This document shows, piece by piece, positions 44,058 to 57,129 of a stretch of DNA of 64,000 nt (position 1 is its first letter; each line of letters begins with the position of its first letter). The position numbers and the translations under genes were made by a program. Source of the stretch: Alisma plantago-aquatica. Its lineage: Eukaryota; Streptophyta; Magnoliopsida; Alismatales; Alismataceae. The stretch covers positions 244,208,558 to 244,272,557 of the forward strand of contig OY856409.1 in NCBI GenBank assembly GCA_963693085.1, given 5' to 3'. The notes under the pieces are model-generated. The model ran no database searches. It saw only the letters and a list, made by a program, of their open reading frames with translations, and was not told the DNA's origin.

Positions 44058-45589
44058 ATACTTTCCTCTATGGCATTAATGTATTTTTCTAAATAAGTTA
44101 TAAGTTGCAAAATTCATAACTAAACATTTAAAAGTAAAAAAATATAATAAAATATGTTTTGAACTCAGAAAGGGATAGATTAATATATGCCATGGTTTTG
44201 GTAACCTAATTCACTAATATTAAAAATGTGATTTTTAAGGTTTTGAATAATTAATGGAAACCTAACCCTAATTCTACAAATATCATCATAGGTGTTTTGG
44301 AGACCTAGGCTTGGATTTAGGATTGACTTTGGACTGTTTAGATTCTTGAGTAAGGCATGCTTGCATCCCATTATTTCTATATTGAGCAATTTCTAATTCT
44401 TATCTCTTAATGTATGTTTGCATGCCCTGTTATTCCTTTTGAGCAATTCACCTATTTTCATCTTTCTCATGGTCTCATGGACAATCAACCTAGACAATAT
44501 TCTTTTTTTTTTAAATTGTGGTTTATGTGAACTACTCTATTTGGTATTGATCTTGTGATCATATTTGGACATTCTCTTGGTCTTTTCTTATGTTTTGTTC
44601 ATGATAGAACTCAATTTCTTGATATGTGTCCACTTTGAGGTGGATACTCATGATGGTCACTTTTGTGGTGACTACTGTGAATTATTTGACTATACTTTTT
44701 ACTGGCCTCTCTATTAATCATGTTATGTGACTCACTATCCCTAGATTATTCTTTGGTTTTTGGGTTATGTAACCTAATTATATTATTGGAATGGAGGTTA
44801 TGTGCCCCATACTCAGATTACAAGTTTATGAGGCCTGGCCCACATATTTCATATATTGGGGAGTTTGGGTATGTGCCATTCTCTATTAGGTTTCAACTTT
44901 ATGAGGCTTGTCTGCCATTGTTATCTATATTGTTCTAGTGCTATGTTTATCTCACATACATGCAGGTTGTTATTATAATTATGGGTTATGTGCCCAAAAG
45001 ATTATGTATGCTTTTGTGGCACCACTTTTATTCTTGTTTTGATGGCAAGTATCTCTTTTATTGTGATTCATTTCTTTTATGCCTGATTGGGTAGTCCTTA
45101 TCTTTCTATGGGAAGCCTTTTTACTTGATGTCCTTTTATTCCATAAATTGCTCAACTCTATTTAGTATGCACATACCAGTTTTTTGCTGATGTTATCTTT
45201 TCTTTTCCTTTTGTGGGATACACTTCCAACCCCAGGTGTTGGACAAAGAGAAGGCAATCAAGGTGGACCTAGACCACAACAAGTATAGCTAAAACCTCTA
45301 GGGAGACTTGCTTGAAGGTGTTAGGTGATCCTCAACTAGTCCTATGTTTAGTTAGTCTTTCCTTTTATCTCACCCTGTGTGGCGAAGGATAGTGATGATA
45401 ACAAGCTTTGTAATGGTTAGATACATCTTTAAATTATGTTGCTACTCTAGTGTTATGATACATTCATGTTGAATAAATTGGTTATCATCCCTTCTGAGAA
45501 ACAAATTATGTTGGTGTTTGATTTGAGATGCTAACTTTTTAAATTAGTTGGGAGTGGTTCCCCTCTGGAATCGCACTCCTTACAAAGTG

Positions 45590-46790
45590 GTGACTAAAAA
45601 TAATCGAAGATTTCAGCAGTACAAAGTTATAGTAAAGCTATAGTTGTATCAACTTTTATTGGAGATCTAAGTGGCACCTAATTCAATTGGTAACCATGAA
45701 TTCAACAATAATGTATGTAGTTAAGGCATAGTGCTTTGACTCTACCCATGTGTACACATGTTCACAGAAAGAGTCCAGTTTATCCATCTAACTGATGTAT
45801 CTCTCGAGGATAGAACTTGATTTACCAATTTTCAAAAAAATCTTAAGGTATTTGAGGTTAAGTAGAAAAAAATATGATGTGTATACTAGTTACATGTTGT
45901 GTTCCTTACTAGATAAAGAAGACAAGGTTCTGTAGGACTTACATGGTGTATTTCTAGATTTATGGTGTGTTGACAAGACATTACAAAAGTTTTTGGAAAA
46001 TATCAACATGGTGTAATCTCCATTCCATGCTATGTTTCTTGTCAATCGTCTGCATCAACAACATTGATAAACACCTTACAAATTGTACAAGCAATGTACA
46101 CAATGTGCAACTTTCCATGAGAAGAAATACTTTATTTAATTTTTTGGTCTACATAAAAAGGGATCGACCTCCACCATTTTTAGGAACCGATGTCATATTA
46201 AGTCAAAGGATACAAAATACATGTAGAGTAGGAAAAAAGAATGACTACAAACATCCCAGAGCATAGGAAGAGAATCGAAGCATATCCTCATCATCAACAA
46301 CCACCATTGTTCCCCTTCTCCATGGATCGAGCATCCACTACCCCATTCAGGTTTTAGGAGGAGACAATAGGAGATCTAGCAAGCTTACTCCATCAACAAT
46401 TTGGGCTTCCTTTTAGTTTCATTGTCATTTCTTATTTCTCCCTTGTATCTAAGATATTTTTGATCAACCCAGTTGTAAACTTGATTTTTGTTTTCATTTG
46501 TATATCCATGCCATGAGTGTGTAATTTCTTTTCTTGGACAATGGGGAGTGGCCCCCACATAGATTCATGTTGAATAATTTATCTTTATAAATAAGTGCAT
46601 TTCTAATTCTTATTTAGTAATGATTAAGTATTTGATTGCATCTGTTAGTGAATGATCACATTTTATACATATTTTATGCTTTCTTATGTATGATGAGAAA
46701 GTGAGGAGATTATGTTATGACTTATTAGCTTAATATATAAAAGTGGTTATTGAGCCCGGTACATTATTTCATGCACTTGGGATCTTTTGA
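45590..46790. other. No supported gene
   Basis: AT-rich intergenic sequence with short frames only (e.g. 45,967-46,266). No terminal repeats or domains recognised. Confidence 0.5.
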
Positions 46791-49250
46791 CATTTATAAT
46801 GGGGCCCTAGACTTACACAATAACACAAACCAAAATATTCCACCCGCAAGCACATGGTATCGTATTGTAGCCTAGGTGAGAGGGAAGTAAAGGGGTCAAT
46901 TCATAGGGAGAGAGGGGGCAATAAAGCTAGGTTAGGGTGTCTACACTCCTAATGTGGAGTTTAGAGTTTTTAGGGTTTTTTGGTGGTTTGTTTGATTAAT
47001 CTAAAGAGGCAAGGAATTAAAGGCAAGAAGGAAACTAGCTTATCAAAACCCCTAAGTTACCCTAAACAAGTTAAGTCTAAGAAGCAAGAAAGGACAGTTA
47101 ATGAAGCCAGAGAAAGAGACTACACTACACTAGAAATTAAGTATCTAGAGCAATTAGAGACCTAAGCTACAAATAACTAGAAAGATCAAAACTAGCAAGC
47201 TCAAAAGAGCACTAAATACTAAAATAAACCTAACTAGCAAGAACCGAGCAATTGACTAAGAGGCAATTAATACAAGAAATCATATTAGAATTAACAAGCT
47301 AAGTTAACAAGTTGGGTTTTAGCAATAATAATGATAGGTTGGCCGTTTGGGATTGACATTAAGATTTCAATTGGGGTTTAGCATAGGCATAATCATTCAT
47401 TCTAGATTGCTAAACTAAATGACTAGTCAAATGTTAAGAAATCACCCTACACTATCAGTTAGCCTAAGGTATAGGTTAGATTTCACTAGGATTTGACTAA
47501 TCTAGGTTTTAGTAAAAGATTTCTTAGTGTAATTGGGAGCCAAAGGTAGAATTGGGGAGTAGAGGTGAGTGTATTTCACTCCAAATTACTCACCACCTCT
47601 CTTTTAACAAACTCCTATGCAATTACACCAATAACCTTATACTAGCTACTTAGCTCACACACCTAGGAGTAGGAGAAGGACTATATGTACGGGAGATGGG
47701 GTGCTAGCTATGGATCCACTAGTTGGATCTAGGAGAAAATCCCAAGACAACCCCACATATTCTATCTTCTCCTAAACTTAGGTGGATTCAAGCACACAAT
47801 CACAAGCAATTAATATTTTTAGATACAAACCACAAGTAGAGACATGAGAAATGAGATATAAATAGTAAGAAATCATCATAGAATGAAATATAGAATTTAC
47901 AAATTATCTTCCCCCAACATGGTATCAAAGTTTCATTTTTTCCCCCCAAACAGCCCACCACAAAGGGCTTAGCTACTCATAACTAAAAAAAAGAGCAAAG
48001 AAAAGAGAAGAAAGAGGTAGAAATCCAAGGTGCTTGTGGAAGACCCTTCTCCTTCACCTCCTAGCGACTGTAGAATGAAAAACCTCCCTCCAAGGATGGA
48101 AATGGTATGAGAAAGTAGGGGATTATGGTGAAAAGCCCTAGAAAACTAGGGTTTTTGGTGGAAATGAGGTGGAAATGGAGGAATGGAAGTAGATGGAGAT
48201 ATTGAATGCAAGGAAGGGTGGAAGTAAATGCTAGATGTGACTAAGGAGTAGGTAACCTAGTGTTGTGGCTACCAACTTTGTCTGTATATGTGGTGGGGAG
48301 GCACTAGGTTAAGTGGGGATAGAAATAGAAATGAAGTGGAAAAGTTGGGTAGGGTTAGGTGGTCACCACGGGTGTGGTGAAGCGCCACGACCGTGGTGGT
48401 GGTTGAGTGTCATGATTGTGGGGGGTGACATGGTCATGGTGGAGGTATGTTGTGAGGTAGAGGGAGATACATGGGGTGGCTACAGTCATGGAAGGTGCCA
48501 CGATCATGTTGGGTAGAGGGTACCACGAGCATGCTAGGTAGCACGTCTATGTGGGAGGAAGGTGCCACCGGTCTTGCAATCCTTGTGCTCATCTTGTCTT
48601 CAACTTGCCTTGGTCATGGAGTTCACCACGGGCGAGGTGGCCTTTATGGACCACAGTCATACTGATGGCCACCATCGTGGCCAATCATGTGTATTTTGAG
48701 TTAGGTTTCAATGAATTTTGAGGCCCTTGTGCCACGGGTGTGGTGTGGCTCCACGGGGGTGATGGGGGGCTTCGGCTACGGCTGTTCTACTAGCCATGGC
48801 TATTCTATTGGCCATGGCATGTTGTCTTTAGTGGCCAAAACCATTTTGGTGCTCCATGATCGTGGGCATTCATGTGCAAAACGTGTGACTTCACTGTGAC
48901 TTTTTGGGCCATTTCACCACAACCGGGGTGATGTAGCACAAACAAGGTAGGGTCCTATGTTGCTGATCTTGGCTCCAAACTTCTTCAAATGACTTCTTTT
49001 TTCTTCAGATGGATTCTTGTACATCCAATGAATGCTCGAGAAAGATTTAGAGCCATCTCGCTCCTTCGCATCCAATGTGTGCACAGGTGTCCAGAAAAAC
49101 ATGCAAAAAGTAGCCATAAGTGCATTTGATATAATAGTTCATATTGGGGGAAATAACTTGCAATCTACAATGTTTAGATGTGATTATAATGCAAAAAGAC
49201 ACAAGAAGAAGTCCTAAAATATGGTTGCATCACCACCCCAACCTTTAAAC
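46791..49250 (-). other. Probable degenerate minus-strand LTR-element DNA
   Basis: No coding domain. On the minus strand the sequence near 49,225-49,265 reads like a retroelement 3' end: CTTGAGGACAAGTATGTTTA followed by GGTTGGGGTGGTGATG. I associate this wording with non-coding 3' regions and polypurine tracts of Tat/Ogre-type gypsy elements. At the other side, 46,840-46,880 (GCACATGGTATCGTATTGTAG) also resembles a recurring non-coding gypsy segment. No paired LTRs or target duplication could be shown, so this is a weak inference. It includes the palindrome-rich stretch at 48,360-48,910. Confidence 0.3.
48360..48910. repeat. Degenerate CCACGxxCGTGG palindrome cluster
   Basis: A GC-richer 550-bp stretch with about ten variants of a short self-complementary word, for example CCACGACCGTGG (48,387), CCACGGGTGTGG (48,367 and 48,733), CCACGATCATG (48,498), CACCACGGGCGAGG (48,625) and CCATCGTGGCC (48,672), spaced by roughly 25-60 bp. 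No ORF with recognisable content crosses it. Confidence 0.55.
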
Positions 49251-52200
49251 ATACTTGTCCTCAAGTATGCTCCAACTTAATCTCTCTCTCTTTAGTTTAT
49301 TTCAATCAAACAAGAATGATAAATGCATTGTGAAAGATGATTATTGACAAAATGGTCTCAAAAGTGACCAAGTACATGTATTCCACCTATCTACTCTCCA
49401 CTTTCACAATCCAATCATGAAAAGAGAAATGATCATACAAACTTCAAATATAGAGCATAGAACACATAAGCTTTCCATATGTCCTTCATGTAATTCTGGG
49501 TAAGCCATTTCATGATGGCACTAATCAACAATGACTAGGAGTGTTTTTTCATTTTCATGCATTCAATCTTATGCTTCAAACCACACCAAGTGACCCTTGT
49601 GGTTGTAGAAAAGGGTACAGTGAGGTAGGTTTTATGTTTCCTAGCTTAATGGGTATGAAAATTGAAGAAAGGATTGTGGTAAGAGATTGGAGTGTTTTAA
49701 CAGTCGTCTTTTATTTAGATGCTCTTAAATAGGAGCTCTTTTTCTTTTCTTTTCTTTTTCTTTTCTTTTCCCCTTGGTGTAGATAGGTCATATGGTGGAG
49801 AGAGTGAAGCAAGGAGATGTAGATATGGTCACCCCAAAATTTTAGAGGTGGCCAAGGATAAATATGTGTGCTTAGGCATTCTTTCATGAGGCAGAGGGGT
49901 ATGAAAATGATGAAAGAAGACTCAGGTCAAGGAGAAATAATTAGTGTGGTTCTCAAAACAAATTTTCCTACATGAAAACTAATCCAACACTTCATCAAAT
50001 GATATCACAACACATGAGTGAACAACATGATTTTCACATTTTTATCATGCAATCCCATAGGCTTTAAGCGTTCCAAGATTGCTCAATTCACAATTCAATC
50101 CGAACATTCACAAACATAAGAGAAGTGATGCACATGTAAAAAGTCAACAATCAAGATCATTTAGCAATAAACTCTAAGAATGTGGCATGCATTTATCAAA
50201 TATCAACAACTTATAATGGAGAATTTTCATTCTCAAATCTAAACTTTCAATCAAGACATGAAAATGTCCAACTTTCTAATATGTCCTTATCCAATTCATT
50301 ATTTGCATTTGAATATATGTATAAATACATGCAAAAATCTAGTCTATAACAATTATAGAGGTAGATGATGTCGAGGATCACCAATAAATTGAGGTATTGA
50401 GGGTTACCTCCCATTTAGAAATTTAAGCAACCTCAACATATCGAGGTACAATAAGGGTTGAGTTTCAAGGGGAACACTCACCAACCTATTGAGACCCACA
50501 CAAGAACTTATAGAGGTTCTACTCATCATGTGAAGGATAATTCCATTGAGGGTCATACATACATGGAAACAATCAAAGGTCATTTTGTTTGGAACTATGT
50601 AAGGCCATATCTTTACCTATAGAGCAGTACAAAACATGATCTATCGAGGAGTGTAACAAAAACTCCTATCGACCCTCAACCAAGAACCAAACTATTAAGG
50701 ATCCACCCACGAGGGGACCTTGATATATAGACATCGTTGGTACCATTTATATCTAATCTATCATCAAACTAATGATATTGTTCCTCATGATCCAACCAAG
50801 GAAAACTCAATCATATAGACTAGGATTGAGAAAGGGGTTATGAGGATAAGTAATATAAAGAACTATTAATCTCAAGTGCTTGTATCCTTACACCACTTCA
50901 GATCAAATAAGGAGGAGAAAATTTAGAGATATGCATTTTAAGGACTGATTTTACCTTTCTTGGACGTCATATGAAAGAGGAGATGTCATCTTCCTCTGGC
51001 ATCCACTAAAAGAAGAGGAAGAAGGAACCCCTAGATCACCACTTACCACTACCAAGTCTTGCATACCCAACCTTAGGGGTTGTCTCATGGTTCATAAGTT
51101 TCAATGTGGTAGGGAATCTTATTTGAGCAATGTTTTTAGAATAGGATTGGCCAGTTGGATGATTTTGATCTGTAAACTAGTTATTGATCGATATAATCGG
51201 TGAATCGGTGGTTGATCGGTCTATAAGATTAAAAACCAATCATGTGTTATTTTGTGGTTCAACTAAACATAAATATGGTCCAGCAAGTCCAACGCATTGA
51301 CTAGGACAAATTCAAGTAAACCAATGGTTCAAATAGAAAAAAATGAATGAAAACAGAAAGCAAGATAGAAAAACCATCTTGTGACACAACCAAACAATTA
51401 CCCAAATTCAAATTGCTTTAAAGTAAATACTTACTCACCCAGTATCCAACGTCAATTCTAGTAGCACAGGAAAAAAATGACTACAAAGGAAAACCTTGCC
51501 CCTTGAAGATGATTTCAACAATTGGTTGGAGGGGGAAATGCAATCTTTATTGGAATATTTGACAAATTATGGTATATGTATATTTTTGATATAGTATAAG
51601 TTGTCTTATAGTTTTTTTTGTTTATTATTTTCCTTTAAAATATTTTAGGTACATATACACACAAAATGTATTCTATGATTGCAAAGATGATACTTCTTTA
51701 TTCTATATTACATGGAGCAAATTGTGATAAATTGCTTTTTGATGTAGATGTGATTTGATGAAATTTGCAATGTTGGACACATTTTTCATTGTTGTCATCA
51801 ATTTATGATTCGGCATATAAATATTATTAATTTATAGTGAAATTTAGTAACTGATAATTGATTTTTTTGTAAAGGTATGCATCATAATAGTATTTTTTAT
51901 GTTATGTATATACATACATATATATTGGGTACAAAAATTGCATGGTTGAGTACATATCGCTTACATGTACCCCTCTTAATATAATTTGTTTGCAATGCTC
52001 TTTATAATAATCCAATTTTATAGATATATAGTATACTATTTTGATTACATGATCACGAAAAGTCATCTCTATCTGACATTCATGGTTCACACAGTGAGAG
52101 AAGATATATATTTCCTAATCTTAGTAAGTTGCATATATTACTAAAATTTTTGGATGATATTCATCTATATACCATGATATACTTGATATATTATTGTCAA

Positions 52201-52329
52201 CTTTTAAAATGTGTAATCTAAACAATGTTGATTTGATATTTATGATTTAATTATTTGACATGTCTACATCTGTTATTTTCACGGTGGTGCATGTAAGTGG
52301 CATGTACCATCTGTTACACACATCACTAA
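49251..52329. other. Non-coding AT-rich repeat DNA
   Basis: No supported gene. Contains a (TTTTC)n tract at 49,737-49,772. Stretches at 50,360-50,730 are rich in ATCGAGG/ATAGAGG words, and 51,170-51,240 repeats GATCGGT/ATCGGTG words. These look like decayed repeat sequence, but I could not define element ends. Confidence 0.45.
49737..49772. repeat. (TTTTC)n microsatellite
   Basis: A pyrimidine tract of TTTTC units with an occasional extra T, about 36 bp. Simple sequence, no further role seen. Confidence 0.9.
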
Positions 52330-52362
<33 letters not shown>

Positions 52363-52402
52363 TATTTATTTATTTATTTATTTATTTATATTTATATATA
52401 TG
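52330..52402. repeat. Compound microsatellite (CT)n(AT)n(TTTA)n
   Basis: Consecutive runs of CT, AT and TTTA units over about 73 bp. The open frame that crosses it (52,260-52,442) is a by-product of the repeat. Confidence 0.95.
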
Positions 52403-55400
52403 TCCATGTGTGTGTCTGGTTCATACACAAATTACTATATAATGTGCTGATAGGTTAGGTTCTTCTAGTACAAAAAATGTCATGATGTTGACATTATTTT
52501 TGTTAGACCACTAAGTTGGATTTGAATCAACACTACTCAAACCATCAGTTTGGTTCTAGAAACATTGATCTGAGTGTTTGATCCTTCAAGCTATTTAAAT
52601 TATTTATATTGACAACAAGGGGTCATTTTCACAAAGGTGTGGGAGGTTGGACAAGGTTTTGAAAATGATGAACTCATCTTAATTCATGACTTGTAAAAAT
52701 AGTTTATTGATCGCATGTTCATCTGTTTGTTTCCTTTTGTTACTTCAATATTTGAGGAAGACTTTGTCAAGAGAATTATCACGAGAATCCATACAATAAA
52801 CTAGGCCTAGGTGAAAATTTGAAGGATTCCCATGTGGAATTCTTCAAATAACCCCATGATAATGTCATATATTAATAAAGGCCTCACAAGATTTTGAAAA
52901 TTTTCAAAATGGTGTGCCTCAATTTGGAACCCCCTTGGCATTCTATCTTTGAATTTTGTTATAATGCTGACATGTGTGAGTGGCTTGGCATTTGGACCCA
53001 TGTAGAGTGGGTGTGCCTCTAGTAGACACCCACAATTCATATGGTAGCTTCCATTTGGCTAGTTATGGTTATTGGGTGTATTTGGAGATGGTTGATGAAG
53101 ATGGATTATGTCAATGATAGATTCCTACATGACCTTTTTGATGGCTTTTATCCATGAAAAATGCCATATGATGGTGTCTTCATTAGTGAGACATTCATTT
53201 TGGACCATTCTTATTGTAGAAGTAAATATTTGAGTTCATGATTGTTATGTGGATAACAATAAATATTAGGATCGCTTCTCTATGAACTCATGGGTTAATG
53301 ATCAACCATTATAATTTCAATTATTTCATATCATGGTCATAAGTTTAATTAATAATATTATGGTCTTTTAGTTTATGTCTCACACGCTTAAGATGTTTTT
53401 TGTGCTTTCTCATTCCAATATGACTTGAATGTACTTGAACATATTTATATAACTAAGGTTATATCCATAGTTCACAATTAAATATATTTCAATTGATCTT
53501 TTATAGATTTCTGAATTCATCCACTAACACTTTCTTGATTATTATAGAGTTTACTAAAAAAGATCAATGTATTAGAAAATTAGATTCAAATGTAAATAGT
53601 TCCTCACTCATGGAAAGACTAAAATAGTGTTTCAATGGTTTCACATGCTACATCAATACACATAAACAAAACATATTATAGGAAATAGTACCTAGTTGTT
53701 ACAAATTTGTGTTTAATACATAAGAAGTGGCACTTAGTTCATGCAATTGAATGCTAAAAATATAAATGTTTTTTTTAAATGAATAATATTCTAGCACAAA
53801 AAAAATTAAATAGTCTCATTTAACATAAAAATCTTCAAAACTACATAAGACATATATCATTTATTACAAAACAAATATATGATGATCTCAGTAGTTTTAT
53901 TAACATACAATAGACATAATACATATCCAACTTTAGATACATGTCTTATTCTTCTCTTTTCTCATGACTTTTGATAAAATTAATATTCGATATCTCTTTC
54001 CTTATCCAAGATATATAAAGATAAATTGGAGTCAAATAATAGCATTAACGTATAATAATTTTTAATATATGAAGTGCTAAGACAAAATAATCATATAAAT
54101 CTGATCATAGGTTTTGATGTAAAATTTCATTAATCAATAGTAAGCGAGCCTAATTTGAGACTCTAGATTCTTCCTAGATTGAAATACATAAGAGATTGAG
54201 AAAATCATGAAATATTAAATCATAAATGATTAACTAAGAAAAATAAACACATTATGAGTATACTTAACATACAAATAAACAAATAAAAAATAAAACACTT
54301 TATAAAGGTAAAACTAATGTTAGAATTGAATTACTCACACCTTAATTAGCCTATCCATCAATTTTTGTGTGAATTGGTGTTAATTTATCTTCCAGTTAAA
54401 TTATAAGAAGAATAGTATTTATTAACCATGCATTTAACATTTTTACCTAAGTGAAGTTGATTATATTTCATTTTTATCATGTAATGCTCTGCTCCCCCAT
54501 CCCTTGATGTGATCAAAGCCTACTACTCTTATGGATCACTAATGGACATAGACTAACATGCACAATATTTTTCTCCACATCCCCTTCTACTCCTCCACCT
54601 ATTCCTCAACTTCTCCCTACTACCTCTCTTCTTTGGATTCTCTTCTTCATCTTTTCTCCCTTCCAGAGAATCTATCAACCCTTCATGTCTATCTCTTATT
54701 CCCATCTCACCTTTCTCATGGTCATTTAGGGAAGTGTAACATTTCCAACCTTGGTTTTCATTTCCATCAAGGCACCAAGAAGATGACATATGCACCTTGA
54801 ATCCTTACCTTGTTGTTGTACTTTAAAAGGGTGTGAATGAGCTAATAATATATTTATGCAATTTCAAACACATGCTAAGGTTAATTGCAAAATTCGTCAA
54901 AGATAATGTAGTATAGTTATAAAGCAAGTAGTTGGACAATGAAAGAAACCACACAAAATAAAGGATGTAGAGTAGTTACATCAAAGACGTCAGTCCACTG
55001 TCTAGTTATTTTCAAGTGGGATTTCTCATCCTTGTAGTTTATTACCTTCTCTATATTGATACAAATACAAGAAAATTATTGATGATTTTTGTGTCTCAAG
55101 ATAACCCTTCCTTTCTATCACAAGGAGAACTTGTACAATGGATTAGATCACAATCATCCTCCCTCCTAGGTTGTATCTTTCTAGCAAGAAGTAGCTCCAA
55201 GAAGTTTCCCCATAGACTTCTCACAAGAAGTAGTTGGAAGCAACAAGAACAAGTAAAGAGAACAAGAGAGGAAAAGAAATTACAACTCACAAGATATACA
55301 GTTTATAGGTCTCTATGAACAAGTGATGAGTCACTTTCCAAAAGGATTAGGAAATACTATATTTGGTGGACTAGGACACTACTATTGAGCTAAGGCTTAG

Positions 55401-57129
55401 ACTACCTTGAGGGCGACTGAAGATAGCAATGTAGAATTCTAAGCCTTAATGGGATAGAATGTAAATGATTTTAAAGAGTACTTTGAGTGTCTGTAAACCT
55501 ATCCTATTTATATAAACTACTTAGGGATATTTAACAACACTATTAAGAGGGATAAATGTTAAATTGACCATTAAAATGTCAAAAGTCGAGTTTACAATAG
55601 CTAGTAGACCACTATAAATTTTGTCTACAAAGCATTCTCGGTTAAACTGTACTTCGACAAAACTCCATTTCAACTGAAGTGTAGTTTAACTAAGAGGCAT
55701 ACTTGTGTCAAAGTTTAAAATGGTTATATCTCGATCGAGAATTGTCTCGACCGAAAGTTTTTCAGTCAAGAAAGAATTTGACAAAAAATATCCCTATAAA
55801 TGTACTACTATATTTTTTAAAAACACATCAAAAGATTTTTCTAATGACACTTAACTATCCTAAAGACTTGATATAAGTATGTAATATGGTTTAGGATAGG
55901 ATTGGTTTGTTCATAACTTGTTCTTATACCATTCCTAGCAAGTTATACAAATACACTTGTACAAGCACATATACATAGTACTACTTGATCTACAAGCATC
56001 CAAACACATATAATATTGTATATTTGTTATTGTTGGATCTTGTCTAAGTTCCTTGATCACCTGAAAAACTAAATGTACATGTTAGTGACACAAATGGAAA
56101 ACATTTATACCGTTGAAATAAGAGTGTGGCATATCCAAAAAACCAACAATATCCCACTTATGATGATGGAAAATATTGCCATAAGATAATATAAAGTAAA
56201 CAATTTAGAGAATAGATTTTTCTCCTCCTTTGTCAAAGAGAAAAAGGGGTTATATTTACCAATTCCCCCCTAAGGAGAAACTCACCCTCAACAAGATAGT
56301 AATTTTGAAGAGGAGTATATGTACCCGGTAAAAAGCAAGGATGTACCCATTGAAATGAGAAACCAGTTTGAATACACCAATTGAAAATGAATACATTTTA
56401 TAGTAGAGTGTTAATGCCATATTTGGTCCAACAACAAAATTTGTCTAATTATAAATGAGAGGAATGTTAATTCCTTCATGACAAATAGATATCATTATCA
56501 AAAATATGAAAAATCATTGTAAGCGAATAATAAATTTTAAGTTTCCATTGATACAGGGATGCCAAAAAAAAAACATCAAATTTTAAAGAATTTCTCAATA
56601 TTAACACAAGGAATGTGAAGTCCTCCATGATATTGAGATTTTCATAAAAACCAAAGAAAACACCAAAACTAAATTTTCAATCATTTTGGAGGATGGTAAG
56701 CATATAAATGATATAGACTCAAGACATCAAAGATTTGCAAGTTAAGTCACAAAATTTTATCATATTCATAAATCAAGATCAAACTAATAATTGAACCACT
56801 AAGATAGAGATATCCATTAAGAACCAAAACTTCCTATGAATCATGTAACATCAATCATTTTAGATTTGGAAAACCTAGAAATCAAGTAATAAAATGAATT
56901 TATAAATCAGTTTTGAAGATAACCAAAAAAATTACTACAATTAGGTTTTTGATCAAACTATACTTCGTCTAAACCACCCTCAGTCTAACTATACTTTCAT
57001 CGAGAGACAATCTATCTAAAAAAATTATCCATCAAGAAACCTTTACCTCTATCATACAATTTTAGGAAAACACAAAAGTAAAACTTATAAAAAAATAATT
57101 TATATATAAACAAGATCAAAAGGATATTC
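52403..57129. other. AT-rich intergenic DNA, no supported gene
   Basis: About 4.7 kb with short frames only. The overlapping 80-codon frames at 54,553-54,800 on both strands and the 100-codon frame at 55,016-55,318 have no recognisable motif. 55,620-55,770 and 56,950-57,020 share words of the type CTCGRTCGAGA/CTAAACTATACTTC. These may belong to the copia remnant that lies to the right in minus orientation. Confidence 0.45.

Larger units (their letters stand above)
42147..44076 (-). mobile_element. Nested 5'-truncated L1 LINE (minus)
   Basis: A 1.93-kb insertion into the element A 3' LTR, shown by comparison with the uninterrupted 5' LTR (37,070-37,090). A run of nine T (42,147-42,155) is the poly(A) tail seen from the plus strand. 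The flanks TTAATGGA (42,139-42,146) and TTAATGTA (44,077-44,084) are a near-perfect 8-bp target duplication. Only the 3' third of the LINE is present: the RT C-terminus, the zinc finger and RNase H. Confidence 0.92.
34987..45584 (+). mobile_element. Gag-only gypsy-like LTR retrotransposon A
   Basis: A complete insertion with TG...CA-type ends and the target duplication AAGTG (34,982-34,986 and 45,585-45,589). LTRs of ~3.6 kb flank an internal region of only ~1.46 kb. That region holds a tRNA-Met-type primer site, one gag gene and a polypurine tract, and no protease, RT or integrase. This matches non-autonomous TR-GAG/LARD-like elements, which would need pol from a relative. The 3' LTR contains a nested LINE. 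LTR divergence by eye (roughly 10%) makes it clearly older than element B at 57,925. Confidence 0.9.
40055..45584 (+). repeat. Element A 3' LTR (5,530 bp with nested LINE)
   Basis: TGTAACATACTG...CACTCCTTACA, followed by AAGTG (45,585-45,589). It is colinear with the 5' LTR, but 42,139-44,084 is a LINE insertion. Without the LINE it is about 3.59 kb, close to the 3.61 kb of the 5' LTR. Confidence 0.9.

Noticed and set aside
52260..52442. 60-codon ORF with Ile/Tyr repeats
   Set aside because: Produced by the CT/AT/TTTA microsatellite.
54553..54800. Overlapping 80-codon ORFs on both strands
   Set aside because: They mirror each other in pyrimidine/purine-rich sequence and show no domain.
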